From Fuerstiella sp. (GTDB taxonomy: Bacteria; Planctomycetota; Planctomycetia; Planctomycetales; Planctomycetaceae), in assembly GCA_022447225.1 (NCBI GenBank), contig JAKVAZ010000002.1:162526-226525 (forward strand): a stretch of 64,000 bases of DNA, in the 5' to 3' direction. The notes under the pieces were generated by a model that saw only the letters and a list, made by a program, of their open reading frames with translations, was not told where the DNA came from and did no database searches. This document shows, piece after piece, positions 36,500 to 45,990 of the stretch; position 1 is the first letter of the stretch; the number at the start of each line of letters is the position of its first letter. A program made the translations under genes and the position numbers.

Positions 36500-39013
36500 T
36501 CAATGATTGTAAAGGAATTCCTTGGAGTTCAACAAGGACCAAAGTACGTCTTCGGTTGCGGTCCGGCGATCGTGTTTACGGAGGGAAAAAGCCTGCAACA
36601 TTAACTCTGTTTCGGCTGGAGTAGGAAATCGGGCCACGGCGGAAAGGTACAATTCGTCGACCACTGTCTTCGCTGACAGGTTCGAATCAGCCAATTTTCG
36701 GGCGACTCCATTGCGGGACTGGATCTTGCCAGCCACTTCCGGCGAGTTCATCAGGTGCAGAGCCTGGCTGATTGATGGCTCGTTACTGCGCTCACACTCG
36801 CACACGGTCGTCCGCAGTGGACGTCCGAAAACGCGAAAGAAGTATGACGGCATTCTGTTGTCCCAAATCTCAATTGCCCGGTAGCCCTGCGGCCAGCCAT
36901 TGAATTTTTCGGGAACTCCCGTTCCCTGGCAAATGGCATCCAGTAACACCTCGGCTGCCAGCGGCTTATCAACCGAATGAGAGTGGTTCTGTAAATCTCG
37001 CTCATTCCATTTGTTCGTCTGAGAACTCAGCTGATAGACACGGGAATTCAGCAGGGTTCGTGTGAATGACTTCAGATCAAAACCAACGTTATGCATATGT
37101 TTTGCCAGGGCGTCCAGCAGAGCTTCGTTCGAAGCAGGATTTGTGCTTCGCATGTCGTCAATCGGTTCAATCAGGCCACGGCTGAAATAGTGTGCCCACA
37201 GCCGATTGGCAATCGTACGAGCCAGAAAGGGATTTTCCCTGGAAGTCATCCATTCCACCAGAACGTCCCGACGATCGGGATGCATTGTAAAGTCGGCCGG
37301 CGGTGCTCCCAGCGCACGAGTTGGTATCGTCTCTTCCGTTCGTGGATGATTCAGGTCACTTCCGCCTTTGGAAAAAACGGCCTCACCACCGACCGGCACC
37401 GATTTACGCTGGACTCCGGTAAAGAAGCCTGCCAGTGCGTAATAGTCATCCTGTCCCCATCTGTCGGATGGATGGTGATGACACTGGGCGCATTCGATGC
37501 GAACTCCCAGGAATAGCTGGCTGATCGATCGTGCCAGGACATCCGGTTCCGTGACAGCTTTGTAAAATGCGGCCGGGCCGGTGGCCAGTGTGCGCCCGCG
37601 AGCCGCGACAATGTCACGAACAAAATTGTCGTATCGACGGTTTGTTGCGAACGACTTCCTGAGCCAGCGATTCATCGCGATCGCTCCGCGAGGCGTAACA
37701 GCCGCTCGGTCTACACGGAGCAGATCGGCCCAGCGCATCGCCCAAAAATCCGCGTATTCAGGTCGATCCAGTAATCGATCGATGAGTACTTCACGTTTTT
37801 GGGCACTGGAGTCTTTAAGGAATGTCCGGGCTTCATCTGCAGTAGGCAGCGTGCCGATCGTATCCAGAAACACTCGACGCAAAAACTCAGAGTCACTGGC
37901 AAGATCACTTGGAGGGATTCCGAGGAGTTCCAGCTTGTCCCAGACAAATTGATCCACAAAATTGTGTTCCGGCGGACGAGGGAACGGCGGACTCTGTTGG
38001 GGCAGTGTAAGTTGGCAGACAGTAACCTGGTCCATGTATCGTACTGAAATTGCCACTTCTCCCGGCAGATCAGAAACCTGGACCCATCCGCGACCGTCGA
38101 CACTGCCAATCGTTTCAGCATTGGAGACGTATTCAGCTTCGGTCGTCACACAACGCCGGGTACCAGTCGAATCGATCCCGGTGACTCGCAACTGCTGTGC
38201 ACCATCCGCATACAGGACGCGGTGCTGCGGTTCCACTTCAATTGCCACGATCGGTTTCACCTTCGGTGAAGAAAACGGTGCTCCTTCAACAACCCAGCGA
38301 CTGAATCGACGGTAAAGTGCACTGTGGAGTTCAATCCTGCGTCCACCGCCATGAGGTACCTGCGCGGTGGCCTTGCGAATCAGCAGACTGTGGTCCGGCA
38401 TCGCCGGTGTCACGCGGCGACTACGCCCGTTTCTGACAATCGCTTCATAGTCGCTCCCAGGATCATGGCCGAACACACTCAGAGCGAAACCGTTCTGCCC
38501 GCCGGATTTTCCGTGACATCCACCTGCGTTACACCCGGTCTTGGTAAGCACGGGTATGATTTGTTGTTCGAACGAAACTGGTACCGGTTTCGTGAGGCCG
38601 GTGACTGTCACCGGAATGTGCAGGGATTCGAATGCAGTCAGAGAAAATTTTTGGAAAACGATCGAGTCTGTCAGGGGGCTGACAATAATTTCCGTCTGAC
38701 CTTCGCGGTAAGGTGAGACTAAACCTTCCGGGGATACGTCCGCGATGGCGGGATTCAGACTTCGGTAAGTCACTGCTCGGCTCAGATCGAGACTGTGAAT
38801 CAAAGTCGATTGCTCTACCGCAGAACCCGTATGCGACGGGAACGACAGCGTCACTAAAAGCTGCTGCGATGCTTCAGGATTGTTCAGTCGAACCTCATTC
38901 GGACTGACGGTTACGTCGGCATTCGTCGAAACACAAACGAGGCTCGTGAACAGCCAGCCCGTGATCAGAGTGATATTCCCTGTACTATACCACTGATCCT
39001 GCATTATTTTCAT
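36500..39013 (-). CDS. DUF1549/DUF1553 (PSD1-type) secreted cytochrome-like protein with Ig-like domain
   Basis: An 837-residue exported protein. A signal-type hydrophobic stretch (ITLITGWLFTSLVC) is near residue 14. Residues 40-135 are a bacterial Ig-like (BIG2-type) domain. Then GCNAGGCHG at 160-168 is the planctomycete C-x4-C-H motif, a possible heme or metal site. A second Ig-like stretch follows, then DUF1549 from about 345 (FVDQFVWDKLELLGIPPSDLASDSEFLRRVFLDTIG), a CAQCHHHP motif, and DUF1553 to the end (FLARTIANRLWAHYFSRGLIEPIDDMR). Redox or carbohydrate-related roles have been proposed for such proteins but none is shown here. The start is the ATG at 39013; no Shine-Dalgarno is clear. 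It leads the five-gene minus-strand run. Confidence 0.9.
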   Translation of the reverse strand: MKIMQDQWYSTGNITLITGWLFTSLVCVSTNADVTVSPNEVRLNNPEASQQLLVTLSFPSHTGSAVEQSTLIHSLDLSRAVTYRSLNPAIADVSPEGLVSPYREGQTEIIVSPLTDSIVFQKFSLTAFESLHIPVTVTGLTKPVPVSFEQQIIPVLTKTGCNAGGCHGKSGGQNGFALSVFGHDPGSDYEAIVRNGRSRRVTPAMPDHSLLIRKATAQVPHGGGRRIELHSALYRRFSRWVVEGAPFSSPKVKPIVAIEVEPQHRVLYADGAQQLRVTGIDSTGTRRCVTTEAEYVSNAETIGSVDGRGWVQVSDLPGEVAISVRYMDQVTVCQLTLPQQSPPFPRPPEHNFVDQFVWDKLELLGIPPSDLASDSEFLRRVFLDTIGTLPTADEARTFLKDSSAQKREVLIDRLLDRPEYADFWAMRWADLLRVDRAAVTPRGAIAMNRWLRKSFATNRRYDNFVRDIVAARGRTLATGPAAFYKAVTEPDVLARSISQLFLGVRIECAQCHHHPSDRWGQDDYYALAGFFTGVQRKSVPVGGEAVFSKGGSDLNHPRTEETIPTRALGAPPADFTMHPDRRDVLVEWMTSRENPFLARTIANRLWAHYFSRGLIEPIDDMRSTNPASNEALLDALAKHMHNVGFDLKSFTRTLLNSRVYQLSSQTNKWNERDLQNHSHSVDKPLAAEVLLDAICQGTGVPEKFNGWPQGYRAIEIWDNRMPSYFFRVFGRPLRTTVCECERSNEPSISQALHLMNSPEVAGKIQSRNGVARKLADSNLSAKTVVDELYLSAVARFPTPAETELMLQAFSLRKHDRRTATEDVLWSLLNSKEFLYNH

Positions 39014-39288
39014 TTCATTCAGTCACGCCTGGTCACGTCATGGTGTCTTAGAATTGCGCTACCAGCGAGCTGAGGGAAATCAACCAAACGAACGTTGGTT
39101 GGTCTCATTGACACATGCTGTCAAGTCAACTGGTCGTTCTGCGCAACCGTCTCCGAGTGGTTCTGGGCCGCCTGATTTCACGGAGCATGATTACGATTGT
39201 AACAGGAATCGTGTCTGTCTTCGCAATGTTTGCCACAATTCGCACATCGGTTTACGACCATTGGAGCGTCAGATTGACGGCACACCGG

Positions 39289-40653
39289 CTATGCTCTCGC
39301 CGGATCGGCAGCCTCCTTCTGCGTTGGCATCAGCAGTACAGCCACGATGCCGGTCAAATACATAAAACCACAGACTCGTCCCACCAAGTCGTAACGCCCC
39401 TCAAACTGATCCTTCAGGGCAAAAGCCGTTAACAGAATCAGTGCGGCGACGATAATTCTCCCGAAGTTGAAACTCACCCCACCACCAGTTGACCGAACTC
39501 GCGTCGGAAACATCTCGGGCAGACAGAGTGGTAACCAGCCGAAGAAAAATCCACTGAAGAATCCGAGCGCCCTGACCCACGTTTGAAAATCACCGGAATT
39601 CGGATCCGGCAGACTATAGAGCATTTGAGTACATGTAAATGCACAGACGCACAGCACCGCGTAACAGATTCTCCTGCCCAGAAGCATTGCCAGAGCACCT
39701 CCCAGCAGACTGCTGATTGAACCGGTCCATGCCCGGTTGAAAGAGGTTTGAGCTTTCTTGTTGGTTGCGGTTTTCTTAGACGCTGTATTGGTATCGTCTG
39801 CTTTTGTTACGCCGTCCTGCTTCTCTGCGATTTGTGCGAGACGCGTTTCTTCATCAGCTTCGGCTGCCCAGTAACTGGCCCAGTTCGCCACTCCCCAGCC
39901 GCCAAATAAGGGAACGAATGCCAGAACAATCCCTATTAAAGTAAGTCTCCGGTACGGGGGCGAAAAGACTTCACCCATCCCGACTTTGGCCGGTCCATTT
40001 TTGTCATTTGATGCCGACTGCTGCCGGAGCCATTTTGGTGATTCCGGAACAAGCAACCAGCAAGCGATCGCCAGCAAAATTGGTGTGCCACCGGCCATGT
40101 AAGTCCATTGCCAGTCACCGGGATTGACATCCTTGTGGATACAAAGGTAGGCAAACAGGGCGATGCCCACATTGGCGGCGGTTCCCAATATGCCGGCAAG
40201 GATAGGTTTCGCGGTGTTGGGCCAGGCTTCCTGAAGGAGTGCCATTCCATTGGGCCACATTCCACCGATTCCCATACAGGTCAGGAACCGCAACAGCCAG
40301 AAAATTTCGATTCCTGGTGACAAGAGGGAGACCAGTGAAAAGACACTGTAGACAGCAATGCTGAGAGCCATTGCCCTGGAACGGCCAAACCGGTCTCCCA
40401 CCCAGCCGAAGACATATCCTCCTGCTGCCGCGCCCAGTAAAAATGCGACAACAAGAAATCCGATCCATTTCGGAACAGCCGCACTTCCTTCCGGCAACAG
40501 TGAGGTTGCAACGGAATGATACGTGATGCTGTTGATCGCCATGTGTGATCCGGCGAACATCCATCCGAGGAATGCTGCGCACAGGACCGTTATTCGCTGA
40601 GACTGCCTCAGTGATCTTTCATTCTGTGCAGCTGCGGTTACGTCATCGGCCAT
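39289..40653 (-). CDS. MFS transporter
   Basis: A 454-residue major facilitator superfamily protein with about 12 predicted helices. The GWVGDRFGRSRAMALSIAVYSVFSL segment is the loop 2-3 motif (G-x3-D-R-x-G-R), and MGIGGMWPNGMALLQEAW is a typical helix 4-5 stretch. Between the halves lies a long hydrophilic loop (about residues 265-310) rich in Glu, Lys and Thr. The C-terminal half has FFFGWLPLCLPEMFPTRVRSTGGGVSFNFGR, matching the second copy of the motif. The cargo is unknown; sugar or organic-acid symporters share the motifs. The gene is 275 bases from the PSD1 gene and may be transcribed alone. The ATG at 40653 has GGTGAC upstream. Confidence 0.88.
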   Translation of the reverse strand: MADDVTAAAQNERSLRQSQRITVLCAAFLGWMFAGSHMAINSITYHSVATSLLPEGSAAVPKWIGFLVVAFLLGAAAGGYVFGWVGDRFGRSRAMALSIAVYSVFSLVSLLSPGIEIFWLLRFLTCMGIGGMWPNGMALLQEAWPNTAKPILAGILGTAANVGIALFAYLCIHKDVNPGDWQWTYMAGGTPILLAIACWLLVPESPKWLRQQSASNDKNGPAKVGMGEVFSPPYRRLTLIGIVLAFVPLFGGWGVANWASYWAAEADEETRLAQIAEKQDGVTKADDTNTASKKTATNKKAQTSFNRAWTGSISSLLGGALAMLLGRRICYAVLCVCAFTCTQMLYSLPDPNSGDFQTWVRALGFFSGFFFGWLPLCLPEMFPTRVRSTGGGVSFNFGRIIVAALILLTAFALKDQFEGRYDLVGRVCGFMYLTGIVAVLLMPTQKEAADPARA

Positions 40654-41013
40654 AACTTTGTCACCGTTGTTTCAGAGTGCCCATAATAAACCGGAGTGCC
40701 CGGCATTCGCAAAAATCCATTTATTTTAAATCTTCAGGCTGTCTGCAACGAACTTGTATTCATCCTGTACCGTTGTTCTCCAGCCGTGATTGTTCGGATG
40801 CCCTGTGCCGTGACGACCAGTCAGCTGATGATCAGTGTTCGAGTCTGATGTTGTCGTTTTCGATGGAGTGGGTGTTCCCGGACGAGGATTGAACACCAAA
40901 ACGAACCAACACCTTAAACGTTCTTGTGTCCGGACGCGATGCTGTGGCGGCCAAGTGACGTCCAACCGTCGAAAACACTCGATATCGAGCTGACGGGGCC
41001 TTTCTGTTTAGCT
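40654..41013. other. Intergenic region between MFS and DUF1501 genes
   Basis: About 360 bases with no supported gene. A minus-strand frame at 40726-40965 has no protein-like features. Probably a promoter for the MFS gene; no terminator is visible. Confidence 0.4.
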
Positions 41014-42468
41014 TCAAGACGTTTGCACAGTTGTGCCCGATGATCGCAGCAGTTCTGTGACAACTCTCGCCTCACTGACGACCGAATCTGTCAGAGTTTC
41101 CTCGCGTCCATTGTGCAGGTACGTGAGTGCCTCATGGTCCAGTCCCAGCTGGTGCAGGAGGGTTGCGTGGAGATCCGGGCAACTCACTCGCTGCTCAACG
41201 GCTCGATATCCCAGTTCGTCCGTGGCACCATGCACACAGCCCGAACGGAAACCACCACCGGCTAACAGCAGAGAAAATGCGTGTCGATTGTGGTCGCGGC
41301 CGGTTTTGTTTTGAGAAATCGGCAGACGTCCAAATTCACCACTCCACATCACAATGGTTTCATCAAGAAGACCGCGACTTCTGAGATCGCTGATCAGGGC
41401 TGCAGAAGGCCGGTCAACCTGAGCCGCGATCGCATCGATACCACCCACGAGGTTCCTGTGCTGGTCCCACGGCATAAACCCGTTGGTATTCGGGGTGAGG
41501 ATCTGTACGAAACGTACCCCGGCCTCAACCAGCCGCCGGGCCATCAGACATCGTGTTCCATAGTCCCGTGTCGTCTCATTGTCCATTCCATACAGCCGCT
41601 GTGTCTCCTGTGTCTCCGACGAGAGATCAAGTAATTCTTCGGCTTCTACCTGCATCCGTGCAGCCAGTTCATAGTTTGCGATCCTTGCTGACAGCCGCGT
41701 GTCGTTCGGGTAGAGCTCCTGGCGTTTCCGATTGAGTCTGCTCAGCAGGTCGAGTGTATTGCGCTGCGCTCCCTCGGGACGTTTTTGAGCGGGATGCAGA
41801 TTGATGAACGGAGGTCCTTCTGTCTGAATTTCCGTGCCACGGAACGCTGCGGGCAGCCATCCACTGTCCCACAGAGCGGTACCGCCGTTTGAGTAGCCGG
41901 TGGGTGACCGCAGAACCGCATAGGCCGGAAGGTTTTGATTCTCGGTGCCCAGACCGTAACAGATCCACGAACCCAGAGTGGGACGGCCGGCGAAAATCTT
42001 TCCGGTGTGAACCATCCGCAATCCCTGAGGATGATTGTTGTTCTCGGTGTACATTGAGCGGACCATGCAGATGTCGTCTGCCTGTGACGCCAGATGCGGA
42101 ACCGCACCTGAAAAGTCCATGCCACATTCACCGTACTTTCGGAACCGGTACGGACTTGCCATCAGTCGGTTGGTTTCACTTCCGGTCTGAAATGCTTCGA
42201 CTTTCTCAGAGTGAACAATGCCATCACGCTTTTGCAGGTTCGGTTTAGGGTCGAACAGATCCATCTGACTGGGTGCGCCGGTCTGCACAAGCAGGATCAT
42301 GGCTTTCGCGGCGGACGCTGTCTGTGGTGCTCTGAGATGGACGGGTGACCGGATTCCTCCCGTGGAGGCGGACGTTTTTTCTGACTGCATCAGGTGTGTC
42401 AGGGCAATTGAACCAATACCCAGTCCGTTGCAATCAAGGAACTGCCGACGTGAAGCAACTGTACCCAT
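41014..42468 (-). CDS. DUF1501 protein with Tat signal, paired with PSD1 gene
   Basis: A 484-residue DUF1501 protein with a twin-arginine leader (ASRRQFLDCNGLGIGSIAL). Core motifs are MILLVQTGAPSQMDLFDPKPNLQ, VRSMYTENNNHPQGLRMVHTG and SGEFGRLPISQNKTGRDHNRHAFSLLLAGGGF, where the conserved GRDHN holds the Asp/His. The C-terminal HNGREETL is typical. I start at the ATG at 42468 because it is just upstream of the Tat motif; the longer frame begins at 42570 and lacks a rationale. It is 137 bases downstream of the second PSD1 gene, forming the usual PSD1-DUF1501 pair. It is the second of two such pairs in the window. Confidence 0.9.
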   Translation of the reverse strand: MGTVASRRQFLDCNGLGIGSIALTHLMQSEKTSASTGGIRSPVHLRAPQTASAAKAMILLVQTGAPSQMDLFDPKPNLQKRDGIVHSEKVEAFQTGSETNRLMASPYRFRKYGECGMDFSGAVPHLASQADDICMVRSMYTENNNHPQGLRMVHTGKIFAGRPTLGSWICYGLGTENQNLPAYAVLRSPTGYSNGGTALWDSGWLPAAFRGTEIQTEGPPFINLHPAQKRPEGAQRNTLDLLSRLNRKRQELYPNDTRLSARIANYELAARMQVEAEELLDLSSETQETQRLYGMDNETTRDYGTRCLMARRLVEAGVRFVQILTPNTNGFMPWDQHRNLVGGIDAIAAQVDRPSAALISDLRSRGLLDETIVMWSGEFGRLPISQNKTGRDHNRHAFSLLLAGGGFRSGCVHGATDELGYRAVEQRVSCPDLHATLLHQLGLDHEALTYLHNGREETLTDSVVSEARVVTELLRSSGTTVQTS

Positions 42469-42605
42469 AAGACGTGACTGCCGTGGAAAACAATATTCCG
42501 AAAAAAGAAACGAGACGTATTTACAGTGTCCGGATACCTGTGTTGCCGAATATCGACCCGACGGCCCCAACTGAGGGGCTGATATTTTGACGTGTGTTCA
42601 TGCAT

Positions 42606-44720
42606 TCATTCTGCATAGAGAAATTCGCTCATATTCAAAATTGCATGACAAAGATCCACCAGCGCTTCCGCTGAGGCGTTTTCATCAGCGCCGAGGAGGA
42701 CTGTTTGCTGCTGAAGATATTCCAGACACCATCGACGTTCCGTGTCCGTTGGTTTTCTGGAGACAGCCAGGCGGAAGGCTGTCTCAATCTGCGGCTGCTG
42801 TTCCATTCCTGCCATGTCGCGAACGCGCTGAGAGAACTGCTCTGCCTGAGCGCTCAGAAATTCGTCGTTGAGCATCATCAGAGACTGAGAAACCACGGCC
42901 GAGGGCTGTCGTTCGGAGCAGGTCGTACCAATCACCGGCTGATCAAAAACTGTCAGCAGCGATGGATTGTATGCTCGGCGAACCAGCAGATAAATACTCC
43001 GCCGATGTCTTCCGGTCTGTTCTTCCACCACACGGCCGTCAGGATTCGTCTGTGTTCGGACCGCCGGACCGCCCATTTCCGGATTGAGACTGCCGGCAAT
43101 CGACAGCAGTGAGTCCCGCACGACTTCTGCATCCACACGGCGCAGCCTCATTCGCCACAGCAGATGATTTCCTGGATCAACGGATTCCGCGGTCGCGTCG
43201 CCGGCTGAACCACAGTGTGATGACTGACGATAGACCGTCGAAGCAACAAGTTGCCGAATACACTGTTTGATGCTCCAGCCACTGCGTTCAAAGTTGGCGC
43301 TCAGCCACTCCAGCAGCTCAGGATGCGTGGGAGGCGTCGCCTGCAGGCCAAAGTTGCCGGAGGAGGGCACCAGACCTTTACCCATCAGGTGCATCCAGAT
43401 TCGGTTTACCATCACTCGTGCCAGCAGAGCGGAGGCCGGCGTATCGGGACGTGTCACCCAGTTTGCCAGTGCCGTCCGTCGCCCACTGGTTTGTCCCCTG
43501 ACTATTTGACGGTCTGACACGTCAGTGTGTTCAACATCGGATCGATGAGAATCAAGAACAGTCAGAAACCCTGGTTGAACCTCGTCGCCTGGATGTTCAT
43601 AGCTGCCACGTATATGCACATGCGTGGCCGGCGCCGGACCGACATCCCACAGAGCCTGAATTCTGCCTGGAGACAGGCGGCGTAATTCGAGTGTGCTGAT
43701 CTGCGATTCGAGCTTTTCGGTTTCCGCTTCGGCAGGCAGGCCGTCCAGCTGTTCTTTCAGAACAGAGATCTCACGATCGAGTGGCTCATTGTGACGATTC
43801 ATCTCCGTCAGGCCGGCTGCTGAAACATCCGGCAGCGAACGGTCAATGACTTCGTCGCGATACCCGATGACTGCTTTCCAATTTTTCGAATTGTAAGCCG
43901 GGGCAAGTATCGCCATCAGGCTGTAATAGTCACTTTGCGGCAGCGGGTCGTATTTGTGATCGTGGCAACGAGCACATTTGAGTGTGACGGCAAACAGCGA
44001 TGTGCCGACGATCTCCAGTGTGTCATGGATGACTGCGTAATGATTGGCCGGAATGTCACTGATGGGTTCGTGGCTGAAATCCTGTGCTGTGCGAAGAAAT
44101 CCGGTCGCAACAAGATGCTCGATGATCTCCGGCGTAAATGTTTGGGCATTTCTCCAGTCGACGGCTTCATCGCCTGCCAGTTGCTGACGGATAAAGACAT
44201 CATACGGTTTATCCGAATTCAAAGAGTTGATGACGTAGTCGCGGTAGCGCCATTTTCCTTCGGCAAGTACAATCCCGTCCGGATTCATGTCAAAACCGAC
44301 GGTGTCGGCATAGCCCACGACATCCAGCCAATGTCGTGCCCAGCGTTCCCCAAAACCTGGTGACTGCAGAACCCGTTCGACCAGTCGTTCCCACGCGTTC
44401 GGATGTTGATCATTCAGGAACTGATCAATCTCTGCAGTATCCGGTGGCATTCCGACCAGATCCAGATACAGCCGCCGGATCAGCGTCGGCCGGTCAGCGT
44501 CCGGAGAAAATCCCAGGTTGGCCGCTTCAAGTTTTGCCAGTACAAACGCATCCACCGGTGACCGAAGTCGGTCACCGGTCTGAACCTCAGGTGGATCTGT
44601 TGGTGTCAGATTCTGAAATGCCCAGTGATCGACATCCTGAGACCTCAGACTGCTTTCAGACATTAAAACGATCGAAATCGCAACAAGGATGTCTTTTGAC
44701 TGGAGCATGGCAATCTGCAT
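42606..44720 (-). CDS. DUF1549/DUF1553 (PSD1-type) secreted protein
   Basis: A 704-residue protein with a hydrophobic signal-like start (SKDILVAISIVLMSES). The DUF1549 domain begins near residue 45 (RSPVDAFVLAKLEAANLGFSPDADRPTLIRRLYLDLVGMPPD) and includes FGERWARHWLDVVGYADT and CARCHDHKYDPLPQSDYY, a CxxCH that is typical of this family and may bind heme. DUF1553 follows (ANWVTRPDTPASALLARVMVNRIWMHLMGKGLVPSSGNFG and VVSQSLMMLNDEFL). It lacks the Ig-like and C-x4-C-H part present in the 36500-39013 paralogue. The start ATG at 44720 is a guess among close ATGs; the frame extends to 44882. It is first of a two-gene run with a DUF1501 gene. Confidence 0.9.
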   Translation of the reverse strand: MQIAMLQSKDILVAISIVLMSESSLRSQDVDHWAFQNLTPTDPPEVQTGDRLRSPVDAFVLAKLEAANLGFSPDADRPTLIRRLYLDLVGMPPDTAEIDQFLNDQHPNAWERLVERVLQSPGFGERWARHWLDVVGYADTVGFDMNPDGIVLAEGKWRYRDYVINSLNSDKPYDVFIRQQLAGDEAVDWRNAQTFTPEIIEHLVATGFLRTAQDFSHEPISDIPANHYAVIHDTLEIVGTSLFAVTLKCARCHDHKYDPLPQSDYYSLMAILAPAYNSKNWKAVIGYRDEVIDRSLPDVSAAGLTEMNRHNEPLDREISVLKEQLDGLPAEAETEKLESQISTLELRRLSPGRIQALWDVGPAPATHVHIRGSYEHPGDEVQPGFLTVLDSHRSDVEHTDVSDRQIVRGQTSGRRTALANWVTRPDTPASALLARVMVNRIWMHLMGKGLVPSSGNFGLQATPPTHPELLEWLSANFERSGWSIKQCIRQLVASTVYRQSSHCGSAGDATAESVDPGNHLLWRMRLRRVDAEVVRDSLLSIAGSLNPEMGGPAVRTQTNPDGRVVEEQTGRHRRSIYLLVRRAYNPSLLTVFDQPVIGTTCSERQPSAVVSQSLMMLNDEFLSAQAEQFSQRVRDMAGMEQQPQIETAFRLAVSRKPTDTERRWCLEYLQQQTVLLGADENASAEALVDLCHAILNMSEFLYAE

Positions 44721-45033
44721 CTGAAGGACGATGAGACGTAGAATACGCCGGATTCTGACGAAGTCCAGGTTGGAATGAACTTTGTCTCCTGCTTCCAGCC
44801 TGAACAGTTGTTTGCGGTCATTCGATATTGTTTTCAGAATCTTTAGTACAATACGAACGTTGTTGCAGCATACCGACTGCAAAACTGGTCAGTACGTCGA
44901 CCGCCGCATCACGGCGTACTGAAGACAGAGATCAGTGCTGTGGCCAAATCCTGATCAGGGTTTGGCAAGGTTGTGGCCGTCTGATCTGCGCGCATAATTC
45001 TCCGGTCACCTTCTGTAACTGAAAGAGTCATCG
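44721..45033. other. Divergent region between PSD1 and 2-hydroxyacid dehydrogenase genes
   Basis: About 310 bases. The longer PSD1 frame runs into it, but without signal features. It likely holds promoters in both directions. I see no hairpin or operator that stands out. Confidence 0.4.
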
Positions 45034-45975
45034 ATGTCCGAAATTATTCTCGCCGATCCGCTCCCGCCACTGTTTGACGAAGTCAGTTCCGGTCAATTCA
45101 CTGTCAAGTCTCTGGATTCTGCTCCTGATGCTGACTTGCAGCAGGCGACCGGGATTGTTTCCTATGGTCACGACATCATTGACGGTGAGGTGATGGACAG
45201 ATGCCCACGTCTTAGAGTCGTCAGCAATCATGGAGTCGGCGTCGATCACATCGATGTTGCTGCTGCTGCCCGGCGCGGAGTTGCTGTGGGGAATACTCCT
45301 GGTTGTCTGGATTCTTCGACGGCAGATATGACAATGGCACTGATGCTGTCCGTTGCCCGAAACGTTGTGGTCGGAGATCATTTTTCCAGGAGTGCTGAAT
45401 TCACTCACTACGACCCGGCAATCTATGTCGGTCAGGAAGTGACGGGCAGCACACTGGGCATCGTTGGGATGGGCCGCATCGGCACGGAAGTGGCCAAACG
45501 TGCGAAAGCTTTCGAAATGAGAGTCCTGTACTTCAATCGAAATCGTCGTCCTGAAATCGAGGAATCGGTCGGTGTTGAATTTGCTTCGTTTGATTCACTT
45601 CTCAGTGAATCTGATTTTGTGTCTTTCAGCTGTCCGTTGACCGACCAGACACACAGGATGATCGGGGCACAGCAATTCAAACAGATGAAGTCTTCCTGCA
45701 TCCTGATTAATGTGGCACGGGGCGGTATTGTTCAGACCGATGCTCTGCTGGATGCGCTGACTTCAGGAGAAATTGCGGCGGCCGGTCTGGATGTGACTGA
45801 TCCGGAACCTTTACCCCGAGATCATCCACTGCTTAAGTTGAATAATGTCATCATTACGCCGCACCTCGGAAGTGCATCAAACCACACGCGCCGTCAGATG
45901 ATGCAGATGACTGTTGACAATCTGGCAGCCGGAGTTGAAGGTCGCGAACTGCCAACATCCGTTTCGGCATCATAA
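45034..45975 (+). CDS. D-isomer 2-hydroxyacid dehydrogenase
   Basis: A 313-residue NAD(P)-dependent dehydrogenase of the glyoxylate/hydroxypyruvate reductase and D-3-phosphoglycerate dehydrogenase family. The nucleotide-binding segment is STLGIVGMGRIGTEVAKRA (GxGxxG). The catalytic residues are visible in order: Arg in INVARGGIV, Glu in DVTDPEPL, and His in ITPHLGSAS. The N-terminal substrate part has VVSNHGVGVDHIDVAAAARRGVAVGNTPG. It is shorter than SerA (no ACT domain), closer to glyoxylate reductase or hydroxypyruvate reductase. The substrate is not decided by sequence alone. A GAAAGAG lies 6 bases before the ATG. It converges with an SDR gene 15 bases away. Confidence 0.9.
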   Translation: MSEIILADPLPPLFDEVSSGQFTVKSLDSAPDADLQQATGIVSYGHDIIDGEVMDRCPRLRVVSNHGVGVDHIDVAAAARRGVAVGNTPGCLDSSTADMTMALMLSVARNVVVGDHFSRSAEFTHYDPAIYVGQEVTGSTLGIVGMGRIGTEVAKRAKAFEMRVLYFNRNRRPEIEESVGVEFASFDSLLSESDFVSFSCPLTDQTHRMIGAQQFKQMKSSCILINVARGGIVQTDALLDALTSGEIAAAGLDVTDPEPLPRDHPLLKLNNVIITPHLGSASNHTRRQMMQMTVDNLAAGVEGRELPTSVSAS

Positions 45976-45990
45976 TCCTGTCCTGTATGG

